From: Siphonodentalium dalli
Lineage: Eukaryota; Mollusca; Scaphopoda; Gadilida; Siphonodentaliidae
Reading direction: 5' to 3'
Assembly (NCBI GenBank): GCA_032622095.1
Contig: CP136069.1
Span: 165,904,394 to 165,968,393, forward strand
Length of the DNA stretch: 64,000 nucleotides
Notes under the pieces: generated by a model
Told to the model about the DNA's origin: nothing
Seen by the model: only the letters and a program-made list of their open reading frames with translations
Database searches by the model: none
In this document: one piece after another, positions 33,627 to 45,616 of the stretch
Position numbering within the stretch: the stretch's first letter is position 1
Layout: each line of letters begins with the position of its first letter
Made by a program: the position numbers and the translations under genes

Positions 33627-35040
33627 AGCAATTAACAAATACAATAGCTAAGGTATTTTGAGTGAATCCCATATTATTTCATTAGTGACTCGTGACTCGT
33701 TGAAAATTTATATTTTCACTGCTAGTCACTCATGAAATAATTATGGTAATCACTCAAAAAACATAGGTATCCCAGTATCCTCTATTTATTTTGCACAGCA
33801 AATTGCTGTATAAATTAGACAATTATATAGTGCTGCTTTGGACATTTTGAAGAGGATTTTTATTGTTGATTATTATTGAAGTGCCAACTTGATGCTTTGT
33901 TTGAGCATGTGAGACTTAATGAAACTCAAGGTCCAGTAAGAGTCATTTGTCAGATTCATGGTTGTCCCAGGCTGTCGTGATGTTTTCACATTGAACATGA
34001 TAATGTATTACTGTTCCGATGTGGTTTCTATGTGCTCTCTTTTCAAAGTTAAGTGAATGAATAAATCATAGATTTGATTACTCGGGTCAACTCGGAAAGC
34101 TCAATTATTATTATAGTCAGTAATAAAGCAAATATTGTTGAAATATATTTATTTCAAGGAGATCGAGTTCCAAAAAACAAGTTCATCCTACTAGTACCCT
34201 TAACATCGGGGCAAGTATTAAACACGTAACACTATTGATGCAGTTGGGCTGAGATGGCATAAATAGAGGATCTCTAATGAGTTGCAAATCTATAGAAAAT
34301 TTGTTAACCAAGTGCACTAAATTTGATTCGAGCCCAACTTTAGCGAGGCTTGAATCAAATTTAATGGATGAGGTTAATAAATTTCATATAGAATTGAGAC
34401 GAATTTTAGATCTATTTTTATCACATAATCACATTTTAGCAAGGAAAATGATCTCAAAACGGCTCGGGTTAACACAAAATAATATGATTTTCTTATCACA
34501 ACCAAAGAGGAATTAAAGTCACTTTCAAGAGAAATATAGTCCCATTTTAAATGTGTCTTTTCATGTTGACAAAATTGTCCCATGTTTATCTCACAGTCAA
34601 CAGTAAATGGCACAACACAAATTGAATATCATACTTATATTCTAATTAACATAATAATAAAGTTCTGGCATTGATGTCGATATCATTGCACTATGATCTT
34701 AAGTCACTGAACGCAGATGTGTGTCTTACTAAAAAATATGAGGCCGGGTTTAGGGGCTAATTATGTGATAGAAATATTTTGGTACACTGGGTACACACGC
34801 ATTATTCTATCATTCTTTGATGAATAGCAAATAAATAGATCTAGTCTATTAAACTATATATGCCTAATGTTAATAGCAGGAAATATGAACGCATATTATT
34901 TTCTTTTTACAAGATGAAGCCTTAAACGGACATGGCTCATTCAAGCTTCCAAATTTTGTCTACGTAATTTGGAAGGAGGTATAAGATGGTTAACAAATAC
35001 ACAAAATATTGATATACCGGCCTCATCTGCTCTAAAAAAT
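33627..35040. other. No gene seen
   Basis: A 79-codon frame at 34277-34516 is AT-driven and overlapped by an equal minus-strand frame; I do not accept either. Direct repeats 'ttgattcgagcccaa' and 'gaggcttgaatcaaattt' are minor. Confidence 0.35.
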
Positions 35041-35044
35041 ACAT

Positions 35045-35345
35045 GCCATGGTCAGTGCACAGCCATTTTCCAGCTGTTGACAATTTTTTCACATATGTGA
35101 AACAAATGCTCTTTATTTCTACAACATCAGGAATTGTCTAACACGGCCGGAACACTCTTTTCTGTTCCATGCCATGCAAATGGCCGTTTTTTGTTTGGGA
35201 CCCAAACACGGTGTTTAAAGTTGTATTTTGTATGGCTACAATGTGTCTTTCTGGGGCATATACTGCTATTAGAAAGTTAGTTTAAGTATTTATTGACGTA
35301 CTTCGATACCGGGCTTAAAATTTAAATTGAATATTATAATCATTA
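35045..35345. repeat. Dispersed repeat family J, copy 1
   Basis: 'gccattttccagctgttgac', 'ctctttatttctacaa', 'gggacccaaacacggtgt', 'gtattttgtatg' and 'tatttattgacgtacttcgat' recur in order at 52432-52680 and 61475-61720. All copies have diverged. Confidence 0.6.
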
Positions 35346-35394
35346 TTAGGTGTATTTTGGAGTGCAAATTGCAAATTAATTGTTTTCGTTTCGT

Positions 35395-35622
35395 TCCAGA
35401 TATTATAACAAATGGCCTCGTTATACAAAACTACCTCAATAACAAACAAGACCCAACACTAATTTTGACAATATTTTGGAAAATAAACAGCCGAGATCAA
35501 AAGAAAATTCTTCAGAAACTCTTAAGTCACCAAAATATATCCAATATAAGTCATCACATGATTTTTCGAAAGATCATCCCAATAAACGAGAGACCTATAA
35601 AACTTTAAACGAAGAACAAGGT
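35395..35622. repeat. Local duplication, copy 1 (partner 35980-36215)
   Basis: 'caaatggcctcgttatacaa', 'ctaattttgac', 'aaaattcttcagaaactct' and 'accaaaatatatccaatata' are in the same order in the partner 585 bp away. The open frame here is closed by stops in the partner, so it is probably not coding. Confidence 0.7.
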
Positions 35623-35979
35623 CGACTGGAGAGAGAGAGAGAGAAAGAAAAATATATTTTGTACACACATTGTTATAGGGGAAATTTCAGGCCATAAAAT
35701 AGGTTTTGAAACTTCTGATAGTTTGATGTGAAATTTGTTGTTTTTAAACCAAAAGTCAAATAATTTTCTACTCTCAAACATTTGGATTGAAATGGCCATC
35801 AGTCAAAACATTTCAAATTGAAGGAGGAGGGGTGTTATGTTGGACAAGTTTGAGGTACTAGTTGGAAAAGTTCAACCCAAGGGGGGGAGGTAACAAACGA
35901 ATTGGGATTTCGGTCTTGTTCAACTGGGTCCTTATATATGTAGACCTTACTTGCACCACATTTCTCTTAGACCATCTTT

Positions 35980-36215
35980 TGCCAAGTCAGGGATGTAAAA
36001 CAAATGGTCTTAGGATCACAAAAGTACCTCAATTACAAATAAGAGTAAGCACTAATTTTGACCAATTTTGGGTAGATAAACAGAAAATTCTTCAGAAACA
36101 CTGATAATCACCAAAATATATCCAATATAAATCACCACTGAATAATTAAAAAGCTACTTTATCCAAACCATGAAGAATAATCCACATGTGATAAAACTTT
36201 AACGAAGAACAAACA
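35980..36215. repeat. Local duplication, copy 2
   Basis: Partner of 35395-35622; ends 'aaaactttaacgaagaac' as does copy 1. Confidence 0.7.
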
Positions 36216-36667
36216 GAAGTCCCTGCATTTTAGGATTTCAACTGTGTTTGCGATAAGTGTTTCATCCAATCACAGTATAAACACTCTTGCACAAATATAT
36301 ACTAAAACTGTGTAAACAGGTTCCAGCACTATAGAAAAGTAAAGTCAATATAACCCTCGGGGGTAGACAGGATAGAAACCTTCTTGTAGAGCCATTGTTA
36401 TAGGGGCAGACATCTAACATGCTTAAATAGAAAATACAAAATCTATACATTGATTACATGGTATATTATCCGGAGGATGAAAGCCTGCTAGGGAATTTCC
36501 AGCAAAAAGGAAATGCCTTGCTACAGAAAGCCATAATTAATCACCCGTATAATTTTGCATTATAATTGATAAGTATCAAACAATAGATTGTCCTAGTACC
36601 AGGTCAGTAGCCGCCAACAGGCATCAACATTTACTTCTTTGATATGATCAGATGCGATTTTGAATAT

Positions 36668-36800
36668 TACAATAATGTCCTAAACAATCGACTCCGTAAC
36701 CATAGCAGAATTATGGGTAACTTTTCAGGATTTAGTCGGAAATATGGCTTGTTGCCATTCATCGTGTGGTTAAGGAGTTGATTATTTAGGGCATTACTGA
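36668..36800. mobile_element. Family A hairpin MITE, copy 9 (right arm mostly lost)
   Basis: Left arm through 'ttgccattcatcg' joins 'tgtggttaaggagttgatta' of the right arm. Confidence 0.8.
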
Positions 36801-37124
36801 TTTCTTTGATATGATCACATTTGATTTGAATATTATGCTGCCTATTTAAAAGTGTATTCAGGATTCCAGACCTCCAGTTACAACAACTTATATATATTAA
36901 AATCTAATTTTGCATCACTATTGGCAATGTGCAATTTGAAAACATGATTGAAATCACATGTGACATCTGAACTTCAGATGGGGCATTTTGTCGATTCAGT
37001 CAGTCAACACTGGAATTTTTAGGGCGACTTGCACTTAGTACAACTACAAAATTAGAGCGAAATTAGGAAGTATATTAAGGGGAAGAAGTCACCCACCTTG
37101 CCCTTGTGTTAAATTATTTTAATT

Positions 37125-37945
37125 TCAAACATTTCTCCAATAAATGTGGGCTGCAGGGTGTGCTATCGATGGATTCACATGTGAAATCCAAGAAGGGTGC
37201 AGGTGGCCATGTCATTTTTAAACTAATTTCAGAAAAATTGGACAGCTCCCATCTAGAGGTCACCCCAAAAAACCAAATGAAGGATGAGGGATGTAGCATG
37301 TAGGGTGTGTCGAAAGATTTAGTCATGCAAAGAGTAAAATGATGGCAGGGGCAGCCATGATTTTAAACAAATTTATGAAAACATCATTGACTTCTATCTA
37401 GAGGTCACCCTGAAAGATCCTTATGAAGTGAGGTGACAATCGGATGAGGGATTGTGTAGGTTGTGCTGAAGAATTTAGTTAATGTAAAGAGTAAAATCCA
37501 AGATGTTTGCTGGTAGCCATGTTTTTTAAAGAATTTCGGAAAATATCATTGGCTCCCATCTAGAGGTCACCCCGAAGATCCATATCAAGTTTAGTGATGA
37601 GAGGATGAGGGATGTGATCTGTAGGGTGTGTCAAAGGATTTAGTCATGCAAAGAGTAAATTACAAGATGGCTGCTGGCGGCCATGTGTTTCATCAAAATC
37701 ATTCAAATTCGATAGCTCCCATCTGGAGGTATCTTAATCATGCCTGTAAATTTTCAAAACATTTCTTAGATATATATGCGGGCTGCAGGTTGTGCCAATG
37801 GATTCAAATTTGAAATAAAAGATGGCTGGTGGTGGCCATGTTTTTTAATGGATTTCTGAAATAATCAATGGCTCCCATCAAGAGGTCACCCTGAAGATCC
37901 GTATGAAGTTTGGTTACAATGAATAATAGAGAATTTCATTCAAGA
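37125..37945. repeat. Tandem array related to family M, about 165-170 bp units
   Basis: Four to five units containing 'gtgaaatccaagaa', 'ggtggccatgt', 'agctcccatctagaggtcac', 'gatgagggatgt' and 'ggatttagtcatgcaaagag'. The wording parallels family M but the units are a distinct subfamily. Confidence 0.7.
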
Positions 37946-38441
37946 AAGTGTTAATAATGAAACTAAGAACAAAGTTGATCCATTTCATGTACTCATGATT
38001 ACAGACATTTATGGTATTTTGCAAGAAACCATTTCGAAAGAATTGAGTCCCTTTAAAAGCATGATATGTTCTGTATAAATTAGCCTTGAAACCTCAATAT
38101 ATTTTTAACAAACTTAACTGATATATGTCCAAGCTTATCAGATGAATCAATACATGATTTATTCAGCACTAGCTGTTAATGGAAATACCTCGATTGAGCA
38201 AAGCCTCAAGTTAACCTTCAAAAGAACACTCCCAGGTGAAAACATCATGAACACTTCATGAATCAACATTCATGAATTATTCTGCAGATGAAATTGATCT
38301 CAGTAAGTTGATGAATTCAGATGAAATAGCAAGAATTGCTTGGACGAATAAGCCAGAATGCACAACATTGTTTGTCTGTGATTGTACATAACCAGAATGC
38401 ACAATATTATTTGCCTGATTGCACATAACCAGCTAACTTTG

Positions 38442-38561
38442 TACAGTAATGCCCTAAATAATCGACTCCTTAACCACAGCAGAATTATGGGTAATTTTTC
38501 AGGATTTAGTCGGAAATATGGCTTGTTGCCATTCATCGGAAAGCTCTAGGGCATTACTGTA
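38442..38561. mobile_element. Family A hairpin MITE, copy 10 (right arm lost)
   Basis: Left arm to 'catcggaaagctct' followed directly by 'agggcattactgta'. Confidence 0.8.
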
Positions 38562-38570
38562 GTCCATGCA

Positions 38571-38700
38571 GGCCTCAAAATATGGTGCCTGAACATTTAC
38601 AGAATGAGGTCCTCAGAGAGTGAATTTAGTGGTGCTATCCTGCACAGTGGGCTAGCATCACCAAATACATCCTCTGGGAACCTCATTCTGCATGGCCTCA
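38571..38700. mobile_element. Family B hairpin element
   Basis: 'ggcctcaaaatatggtgcct' to 'gggaacctcattctgcatgg'; immediately next to family A copy 10. Confidence 0.7.
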
Positions 38701-38739
38701 TATATATAAAAAAAAGTTAAACAAAAGATTCTACTCGAA

Positions 38740-39400
38740 TGTTCATGAGAGTATGATTAGACAAAGACTAAGCGATTTCTAAACAACGAAAATTACCAAC
38801 GAAATAGACAATAATAAAGTAACACAAACTCTCAAATTAAGATTTTATGCCGCTATAATAAAAGCATTTACAATGTAGACTTATCTAACCTTTAACATTC
38901 CAGTAAAACACGATCTTCTATAACAAAAATTTGCATACTAGTAAGTGAAAATCCTCTACTTACTGAAACAAGGCGCTACCACAAACCAAGAAAACTGGAT
39001 GAAGATGACCGAATTTGTTTCCACTGTCCGAACAGCAGAAACGAAGATGATAAACACTTTCTCCTGGAATGCCCCCTAAATCAAAATTTAAGAAAAATAT
39101 ATAAAGAATTGAAGAAACAAAGATTTGTTCTCATCTCAATCCCACATTATTAAATGTGTCAAGGAAATTTTTGGCAAACAGGAAAATTTATATCTGAGGC
39201 CCTGAAGGTTAGAAAAGAAAAACTAAACGACAACACAAAAAATGCTGTCCAGAACTTGTTGAAAGAAAATTAATTTATTATTTTGCACATTCTTTGTTGT
39301 TTGATTGTTGTTACATGATCTTTATTGTTCTATTTGTAGGATGATGTAAACATGTTATGTCATGTGCATATATCCAATAAATGAATAGAATTTGAATATT
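38740..39400 (+). mobile_element. LINE retrotransposon 3' fragment with C-terminal zinc knuckle
   Basis: Plus-strand reading gives IRQRLSDF, KLRFYAAIIKAF and YLTFNIP in one frame with stops. After a frame change near 38905 it gives ITKICILVSENPLLTETRRY, KPRKLDEDDRICFHC and EDDKHFLLECPL. The motif C-x2-C-x9-H-x4-C is identical in spacing to the fragment at 14500-15030. A stop at 39150 and an AT-rich tail with 'aataaatgaatagaatttg' end it. Inactive. Confidence 0.65.
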
Positions 39401-39836
39401 CCAGGGTTCAAAGGGTTAAGTCCCAAGCTCCGGCCACTACAGCTGGCCCAATTTGAACAAATCTGAATTCCAGCCACCTAAGGACCATCCACACCAATTA
39501 TAAGTTCAACCCATCCTGTGATTTTTTTTTAGATGTTTACAGAATTGTTGACGGATGGACGACTAAACAGGAGCGATGAATATAATCCACTGGAGACTTT
39601 CCTTCCAGTGAACTAAAGCTTTGCATTATACTATTACTGAGAGCATATTAGTATTTGGCATGCTACCTGTTATTACTAGCATAGAAATTATACAGCATAC
39701 CTGCGACAGGTAAGTACAGGATAATAGCTGAAAAATGTACATTATTTCAGTGGATCGATCGAGGTCGCAGGCTATAATCCGGTTTAATACATGGCCTCCA
39801 AAAAGTTACCTCTGATCAGAATGGATTAACACCAAA

Positions 39837-40054
39837 TACAGTAATGCCCTAAATAATCGACTCCTTAACCACAGCATAATTATGGGTAATTTTTCAGGAT
39901 TTAGTCAGAAATATGGCTTGTTGCCATTCATCGGAAAGTTCTCAGTGACAGCTTTCCGATGAATGGCAACAAGCCATATTTCCGAACTAAATCCTGAAAA
40001 ATTACCCATAATTATGCTGTGGTTAAGGAGTCGATTATTTAGGGCATTACTGCA
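39837..40054. mobile_element. Family A hairpin MITE, copy 11 (full length)
   Basis: 'tacagtaatgccctaaataa' to 'tagggcattactgca', 218 bp, arms nearly perfect. Confidence 0.85.
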
Positions 40055-40735
40055 GATCGAAAGAAGAAAAATATCATGTCTTAAATGTCCACAATATAAT
40101 TTTGTAATCCTATTATATCGAAGTGTTGCTCCTTAAAAAAATACCAAATTTGGTGATTTTATTAAATTATATACATCTATATATATGGCCATTCCACACC
40201 AAGCAACATAACCCTGGGCCAAAACAGTCTTTGGTGGTACATTAATAGTGATAAAATGCTAAATATTTGGGATGGTGTTACAGTAGAATGATCATGTTCG
40301 TGGTGAGATTAAGAACTTTGAAATGATGCCAGAACCTGCTTACCGGTAATCAGAGTTACAGAATTGTTTTCAGACTTCACTGAAATTGAAAATTACAGTT
40401 TTTCAGCAATCGGCTTGTTATGAATTTGTCAAAATCTGCATTTTAACATACTTTAAAAAATAGCTGTATAACATGAATAATATACATGTACGGTAGTTAG
40501 TACATACAGTAGTGATTGATTTATCCTATTTTAGGAATGCAGAATTTTATGAAAATGAAATATTTGAATACTCATTAAAATTTCCCAGTTATCACAATAT
40601 TTAGAAAATTCAGAGATGTACGTCCGACACCAAAATCTGTAGTCCGACACCAGTTGATATTTTGGATGGGTGGAGAAATCAAAGCTAATATCTTGGATGA
40701 TTATGACAAATATTGTCAAACTGTCTATTGTCAGT
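40055..40735. other. No gene seen
   Basis: AT-rich unassigned sequence. 'gtacgtccgacacca' appears at 40620, 40640 and again at 41095 and 41272, a small scattered motif flanking the Dc element. Confidence 0.35.
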
Positions 40736-41023
40736 TTAACGCTTAAATGACTGGAGCTTACTTAAATTTTGCGAAAACCCTGAGCCAATTAATGAATTCT
40801 CTTATATATGTGAGTCTCCCATAGAGAGTCTCACATATATAAGAGAATACATTGGCCTAACGATATTTACCTTGACCTTGTAAGCCAGTGCATTCTCTTA
40901 TTTTTGCGAGGCTCTCTATGGGAGACTCATAGAGCCTTGCATATATTATTTATAAGACAATTTAATTCACTGGCACAGGATCTGTAATGCTGCACAAGCA
41001 CAGTTCCGTCATGAAAGGATTAA
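40736..41023. mobile_element. Family Dc TTAA element, copy 4
   Basis: TTAA 40736-40739 and 41020-41023. The left end 'cgcttaaatgactggagc' and right end 'cagttccgtcatgaaagg' are degraded. Two shared hairpin modules lie inside (40795-40860 and 40890-40975). Confidence 0.7.
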
Positions 41024-41892
41024 AGTTAGTAAATTTTCCTTCTGGGAAACTAGAATTTTTGTGAAATCTCTGTTTGTAGAGTACATTTAGGGTCAACTTT
41101 TCAATTTATCTGAGTACGTCCGACACCGCTGTTTACTGTAGTGTAGCATGCAGTGGTGACAACATTTGCATTAAATGAAAAAAGAAGTTTAGTGGGAGCT
41201 TTTGAATCTGAAAATAATGCCAGAACAGTCTCAGCCTGCCCAATACATTATGATTTTCTGTCTGACATGTACGTCCGACACTGGAATTTCCCGAATATAT
41301 TAAATTTGGCAGAGAATTATTTACCCTAAAATGGTTGATTATTGCGGTATACCTAATCGCAGATTTGCCGATTTTGTTGAATGAGATAGTTACTATGTAT
41401 GAACTATTATTAATTAGATATCACATTTTTGCCTTGAGCGACCTATTATCGACCTCGGCTGATATCACTCCAAACTTGTCTGAAAACCACTAAACTCGGC
41501 TGATAACCCACTATACTTGGCTGATAACCCACTAAACTCGGTTGATATCAGTTTTGACATCACCGAGTGAAGCGTAGTGTATACACCCAAGGTAACAGCC
41601 ATTCAGAGATGCAGTCATAGGCCAACATAATGACAATTTCATAATGGACTTGAAGTAATGCCGTTTCATGGTGTGTTTCATGTCATTTCAAATTTAGGTA
41701 TTTACTCGTGAACATCTACTCAGACATATAATGTGCATGAGCATACACAAATTTACAACTCTTCAACATCATATGTAAATTTAGTTATTTCATTTATATT
41801 ATATCTGTTATCCATTAACCTTGAAATTTACACCGCAATGAACTGAAATTGGAATGGATAGTGATGGTATTATACCATAATACTGTTGATCT

Positions 41893-42057
41893 AATTAATA
41901 ACGAGGTTATTACTTTGTTAGTTGGATATGAGCCAGTACATATCATACCTCTGTAACTTCATATCAGCATTCGATCTTCGGACTCATGTTGATATGAAGT
42001 TACCTTGGGCTGATATCTCGGCTGATATCCAACTAACCAAGTAATAACCTCTAAATA
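41893..42057. mobile_element. Family F foldback element, copy 2
   Basis: 'gaggttattactttgttagttgg' type left arm against 'ccaactaaccaagtaataacctc' type right arm; loop 'cgatcttcggactcat'. A run of 'ctcggctgata' units at 41455-41545 shows related text upstream. Confidence 0.7.
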
Positions 42058-42089
42058 TCTTGATAATTTATATATTATTGTTTATCATG

Positions 42090-42208
42090 TGTTATCTGTT
42101 TTTCTGTCTGTTATCTGCTTTTATTACCTGAACACCCTTCCAAATGAATAATAGACCATTCCAATGTATAACTGAATAGGAGAATCCATTTAGTATAGAA
42201 AGGATTAA
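42090..42208. repeat. Dispersed family E, copy 4
   Basis: 'tacctgaacacccttccaaatg' through 'gagaatccatttagtatag' and 'aaaggattaa', immediately 3' of the exon at 42244-42419. Confidence 0.55.
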
Positions 42209-42243
42209 TTAATAGAGATGCTAGCATATAGACAATTTACTAC

Positions 42244-42419
42244 CTTTTCGTTACGAGAGGATTATTCCCATTTCGAGGCTTATTTCCATGTGTCAATTTC
42301 AATCGAACTTTACTCTTGGCGTACAATTCCAGAATATCCCTTCCATGAGCACCGCGAACCTTTGCAAAATGTTTACTTATTTCGAGTAAATCTGGGTGCC
42401 GATCTCTGCTAACGTCCAT
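42244..42419 (-). CDS. Probable first coding exon, unknown protein
   Basis: ATG at 42419 (context gcaatATGG) opens 58 codons to a donor aaaag|gtagta; a stop follows in the intron. The peptide starts MDVSRDRHPDLLEISKHFAK and goes on VRGAHGRDILELYAKSKVRL. Charged, helical, soluble, no signal peptide. Codon use is balanced and CpG-containing codons (cgg, cgc, gtt cga) are more frequent than in surrounding DNA. The overlapping frames on both strands (42218-42412 plus, 42377-42592 minus) are shadows. An upstream in-frame TAG sits 16 codons before the ATG. Downstream exons at lower coordinates were not found. No family recognised. Confidence 0.5.
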
Positions 42420-43189
42420 ATTGCTGCCAATTTCATAGCCACTGGACTCGACCTGGGTAAACTATAACTCGTCAATCCGTCGTGTCCACATATATCATAT
42501 ATCACCTCACACAATGGAACACAAAAACACCCATTCCAAAAAACAAGCACTACACAGAGATATTTTGTGTACAAATAGCTTGTACAAGACACGAGACGGC
42601 CATTAGGTTGAGATAGGACAAATATTAGGGCAATGGGATTATGAATGGATTACAATGGGCTAAACAGTTCCATAATACCACACTTTGAATAGCCATAGTA
42701 CCTTATGAATAGAATTGTCCGCCATATTCGTGTATGAGCAATAGATTTGCAAATTCTAATACAAGTAATTAGGGAGTATAACAAGCATGAAGCATTCATT
42801 AATGAACAGCAATTTGAATTTCTATTTCAAGAAATTATCTACTTCAAATATTCTGTTTGATCGATAAGACTTTGAGATTATATACTGTAGATCGGTCGAC
42901 TAATTGCAGAGATATTGACTGTTAGCATTTTCTAATGGTTATATAAATAAGAGGGAATTTCAAACATTATAAAAGTGCCAGCGACTGCTTTACAATTCAG
43001 TCCTTCTAAAATTAACTCTTATTTTCAAACCTCCTGCATTTATTGATTAGCAGATAACCCCTTTCATACTAAATATGACTGACGGAGTCAGAAGATCTGT
43101 ATTAGTTAGGAGTTTCATTTAGATATTTGGGTAAAAAAAAGAAAGAAAATGAGAGCAATGCTAGGCATGGAAAAATACACCTGTAGTAA

Positions 43190-43475
43190 TTCCAACAAAT
43201 TTAAGGTCCTTAACTCACGTGAAAATTGGCAGGCAGAACTCAAATTTGAACTTGACCTTGATTTTGGGCTTATAAACCCACATACCAAATTTCATTCCAT
43301 TCAGTTCCGACTTATTAATTTTATCAATCGGAACAATTTGCGGGCAGAACTTGAACTTGAACCTGTAGTTTGTGCTAGTATATATAATCCCACATACCAA
43401 GTTTCTTTCGACTCAGTTGAAACTAAAGTAATCATCAGGAAACCAAAAGCGAACAGACAGACGCCCCAATGGATA
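43190..43475. repeat. Dispersed 'accaaatttcattc' repeat
   Basis: Two units with 'gcagaactcaaatttgaact', 'cccacataccaaatttcatt' and 'cagttgaaactaaagtaat', ending 'ggaaaccaaaagcgaacag'. Same family as 11130-11630 and 29850-29950. The 110-codon frame through it is repeat-derived. Confidence 0.6.
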
Positions 43476-43824
43476 GGCTGATGATACTACCAACACACAG
43501 CGTTGGTGAGCTAAATATCTTATGAGTTAAATTTGTGTCCAAATTTATGAGTTAACATTAAACGGGTTCTAACATTTGGTAGTTATGTAAGCTAAGTTCA
43601 TTGTTCATATTAATGAGCTTTAATCCATTCATAAAATTTTAAGAGGTTAGTTATAAAACACTAAAATTCCAATCGCCACTGAGAGATAACAGATGTGTAC
43701 ACTGTTTTTTCCTCATAAATGAACATTGCCTCACTATGTTTCATGTATAGTAGTTCTTAATTCATGAACACTTTACATCACTAACTTGACAGTTTGCCTC
43801 ACTATGTTTGGACAAAAAGAATCC

Positions 43825-44004
43825 ATACTCCAGGTGCCTAATAATCGTGATGGCCTAATAATCGTGATGGCCTAATAATAGTGATTGGTGGTGATTTAGG
43901 ATGAATTTAATAACAGTGTCTCTATGCTAAATAATAGTGATCATGGGGAATTTTCTCCAAAATTAATAATCGTGCTGACACTATTATTAGGCACCTGAGA
44001 GTAT
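43825..44004. mobile_element. Small foldback element, 'caggtgcctaataat' ends
   Basis: Left 'atactccaggtgcctaataa' pairs with right 'ttattaggcacctgagagtat'. Inside are three 'gcctaataatcgtgatg' units. About 170 bp, non-coding. Confidence 0.7.
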
Positions 44005-44213
44005 TGATCCAAATTTTACAAGCTAATTTAAAGGGTTTGTATTTCTGAGAGAAAACCTCATAAACATTCTTTTTGTGAATTTGTCTCTCCATATTAGGAG
44101 CTTAGCTCATAACATATTTTAGCTCGTTAATATGGGCTGGATACAATATTATGTAGCTAACAAACAACAAAAGTGAGAATGGATAGACCAATAACAAAAT
44201 CTGTCCCGTTTAA

Positions 44214-45616
44214 AAATGAAAGTGTCAATGACACTGTAGCTCAACTTGGAAAGGGAATAAATTAATGTATTACAGTCAATGGAGCGTTTAGTAATGTGGA
44301 AAGTTCAATGTCTAATACTAGTTTATAGACATGAAGAGAAAAGTAAAATCCAAAATGGCTGCTGGCGGCCATGTTTTCAGCCGAATGACCCCAAAATAAT
44401 TGTATCCCATCTACATGTCATCGTTAACATCCATGACAAATTTTATGACGATCAGACTAAAGGTACGACCTGTAGCCCATGCTAAAGAATTTAGTCATAC
44501 AAAGAGTAAAATCCAAGATGGCTGCTGGCGGCCATGTTTTTGGCTGAATGACACCAAAATGACTCGTAACCATCTACATGTCATTATTAACATTCATGAC
44601 AAATTTTATGACGATCAGACTAAAGGTACGACCTGTAGCCCATGCTAAAGGATTTAGTCATACAAAGAGTAAAATCCAAGATGGCTGCTGGCGGTCATGT
44701 TTTTTGGCCGAATGACCCCAATATTACTCGTTCCCATCTACATGTCAATATTAACATCCATGACAAATTTCATGATGATCAGACGAACAGTACGACCTGT
44801 GGCCTGTGCTAATGGATTAAATTTTGAAATCCAAGATGGCCACTGGCAGCCATGTTTTTTGTCCGAATGACCCCAAAATGACTCGTTCCCATCTACATTC
44901 CAATTTCAACAGCCATGACAAATTTTATGATGATCAGACTAAAGGTACGACCTGTAGCCCGTGCTAAAGGATTTAGTCATACAAAGAGTAAAATCAAAGA
45001 TGGCTGCTGGCGGCCATGTTTTTTGGCCGAATGACCCCAAAATGACTCGTTCCCATCTACATGACATGATTAACATTCATGACAAATTTTATGATGATCA
45101 GACTAAAGGTACAACATGTAGCCCGTGCTAAAGGATTTAGTCATACAAAGAGTAAAATCCAAGATGGCTGCTGGCGACCATGTTTTTTGGCCGAATGACC
45201 CAAAAATGACTCGTTCCCATCTACATTCCAATTTCAACAGCCGTGACAAATTTTATGATGATCAGACTAAAGGTACGACCTGTAGCCCGTGCTAAAAGAT
45301 TTAGTCATACAAAGAGTAAAATCCAAGATGGCTGCTGATCAGACAAACAGTACGGCCTGTGGCCCGTGCTAATGGATTGAATTTTGAAATCCAAGATGGC
45401 CACTGGCGGCCATGTTTTTTTCCGAATGACCCCAAAATTAATTATTCTGGTCTAAATGTTGATGTCAACAGCTATGACAAATTTCATAATGATCCGACCA
45501 AAGGACGACCTGTAGCCTGCATTGTTGATGCCTTACGTACACATGTACACACGGACGACAGACGACAAAGCCATGGCAATAGCTCAAACTTTACAAAGTA
45601 AAGTTGTGCTAAAAAT
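44214..45616. mobile_element. Family M element with about seven 165-bp tandem units, copy 2
   Basis: Starts 'gaaagtgtcaatgacactgt' + 'agctcaacttgg'. Units begin near 44360, 44526, 44692, 44848, 45012, 45177 and 45405 at 'ggcggccatgtttt'. It ends 'actttacaaagtaaagttg' + 'tgct'. The units are much more alike than in copy 1, so the array has been homogenised or expanded recently. Open frames are by-products of the 165-bp (multiple-of-three) period. Confidence 0.8.

Noticed and set aside
39700-39715. Perfect donor 'gacag|gtaagt'
   Set aside because: No acceptor-bounded open exon could be built upstream; every phase meets a stop.
42377-42592. 71-codon minus frame and an opposing 64-codon plus frame (42218-42412)
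   Set aside because: Shadows of the better-supported exon at 42244-42419.
43149-43481. 110-codon plus frame
   Set aside because: It lies within the dispersed 'accaaatttcatt' repeat, and an equal frame is open on the other strand.
44279-45601. 68-82 codon frames in the 165-bp array
   Set aside because: The period is a multiple of three, so an open frame repeats itself; no coding signal beyond that.
44214-45616. Possible CRISPR-like array
   Set aside because: Units are contiguous tandem repeats without unique spacers, and the genome is eukaryotic.
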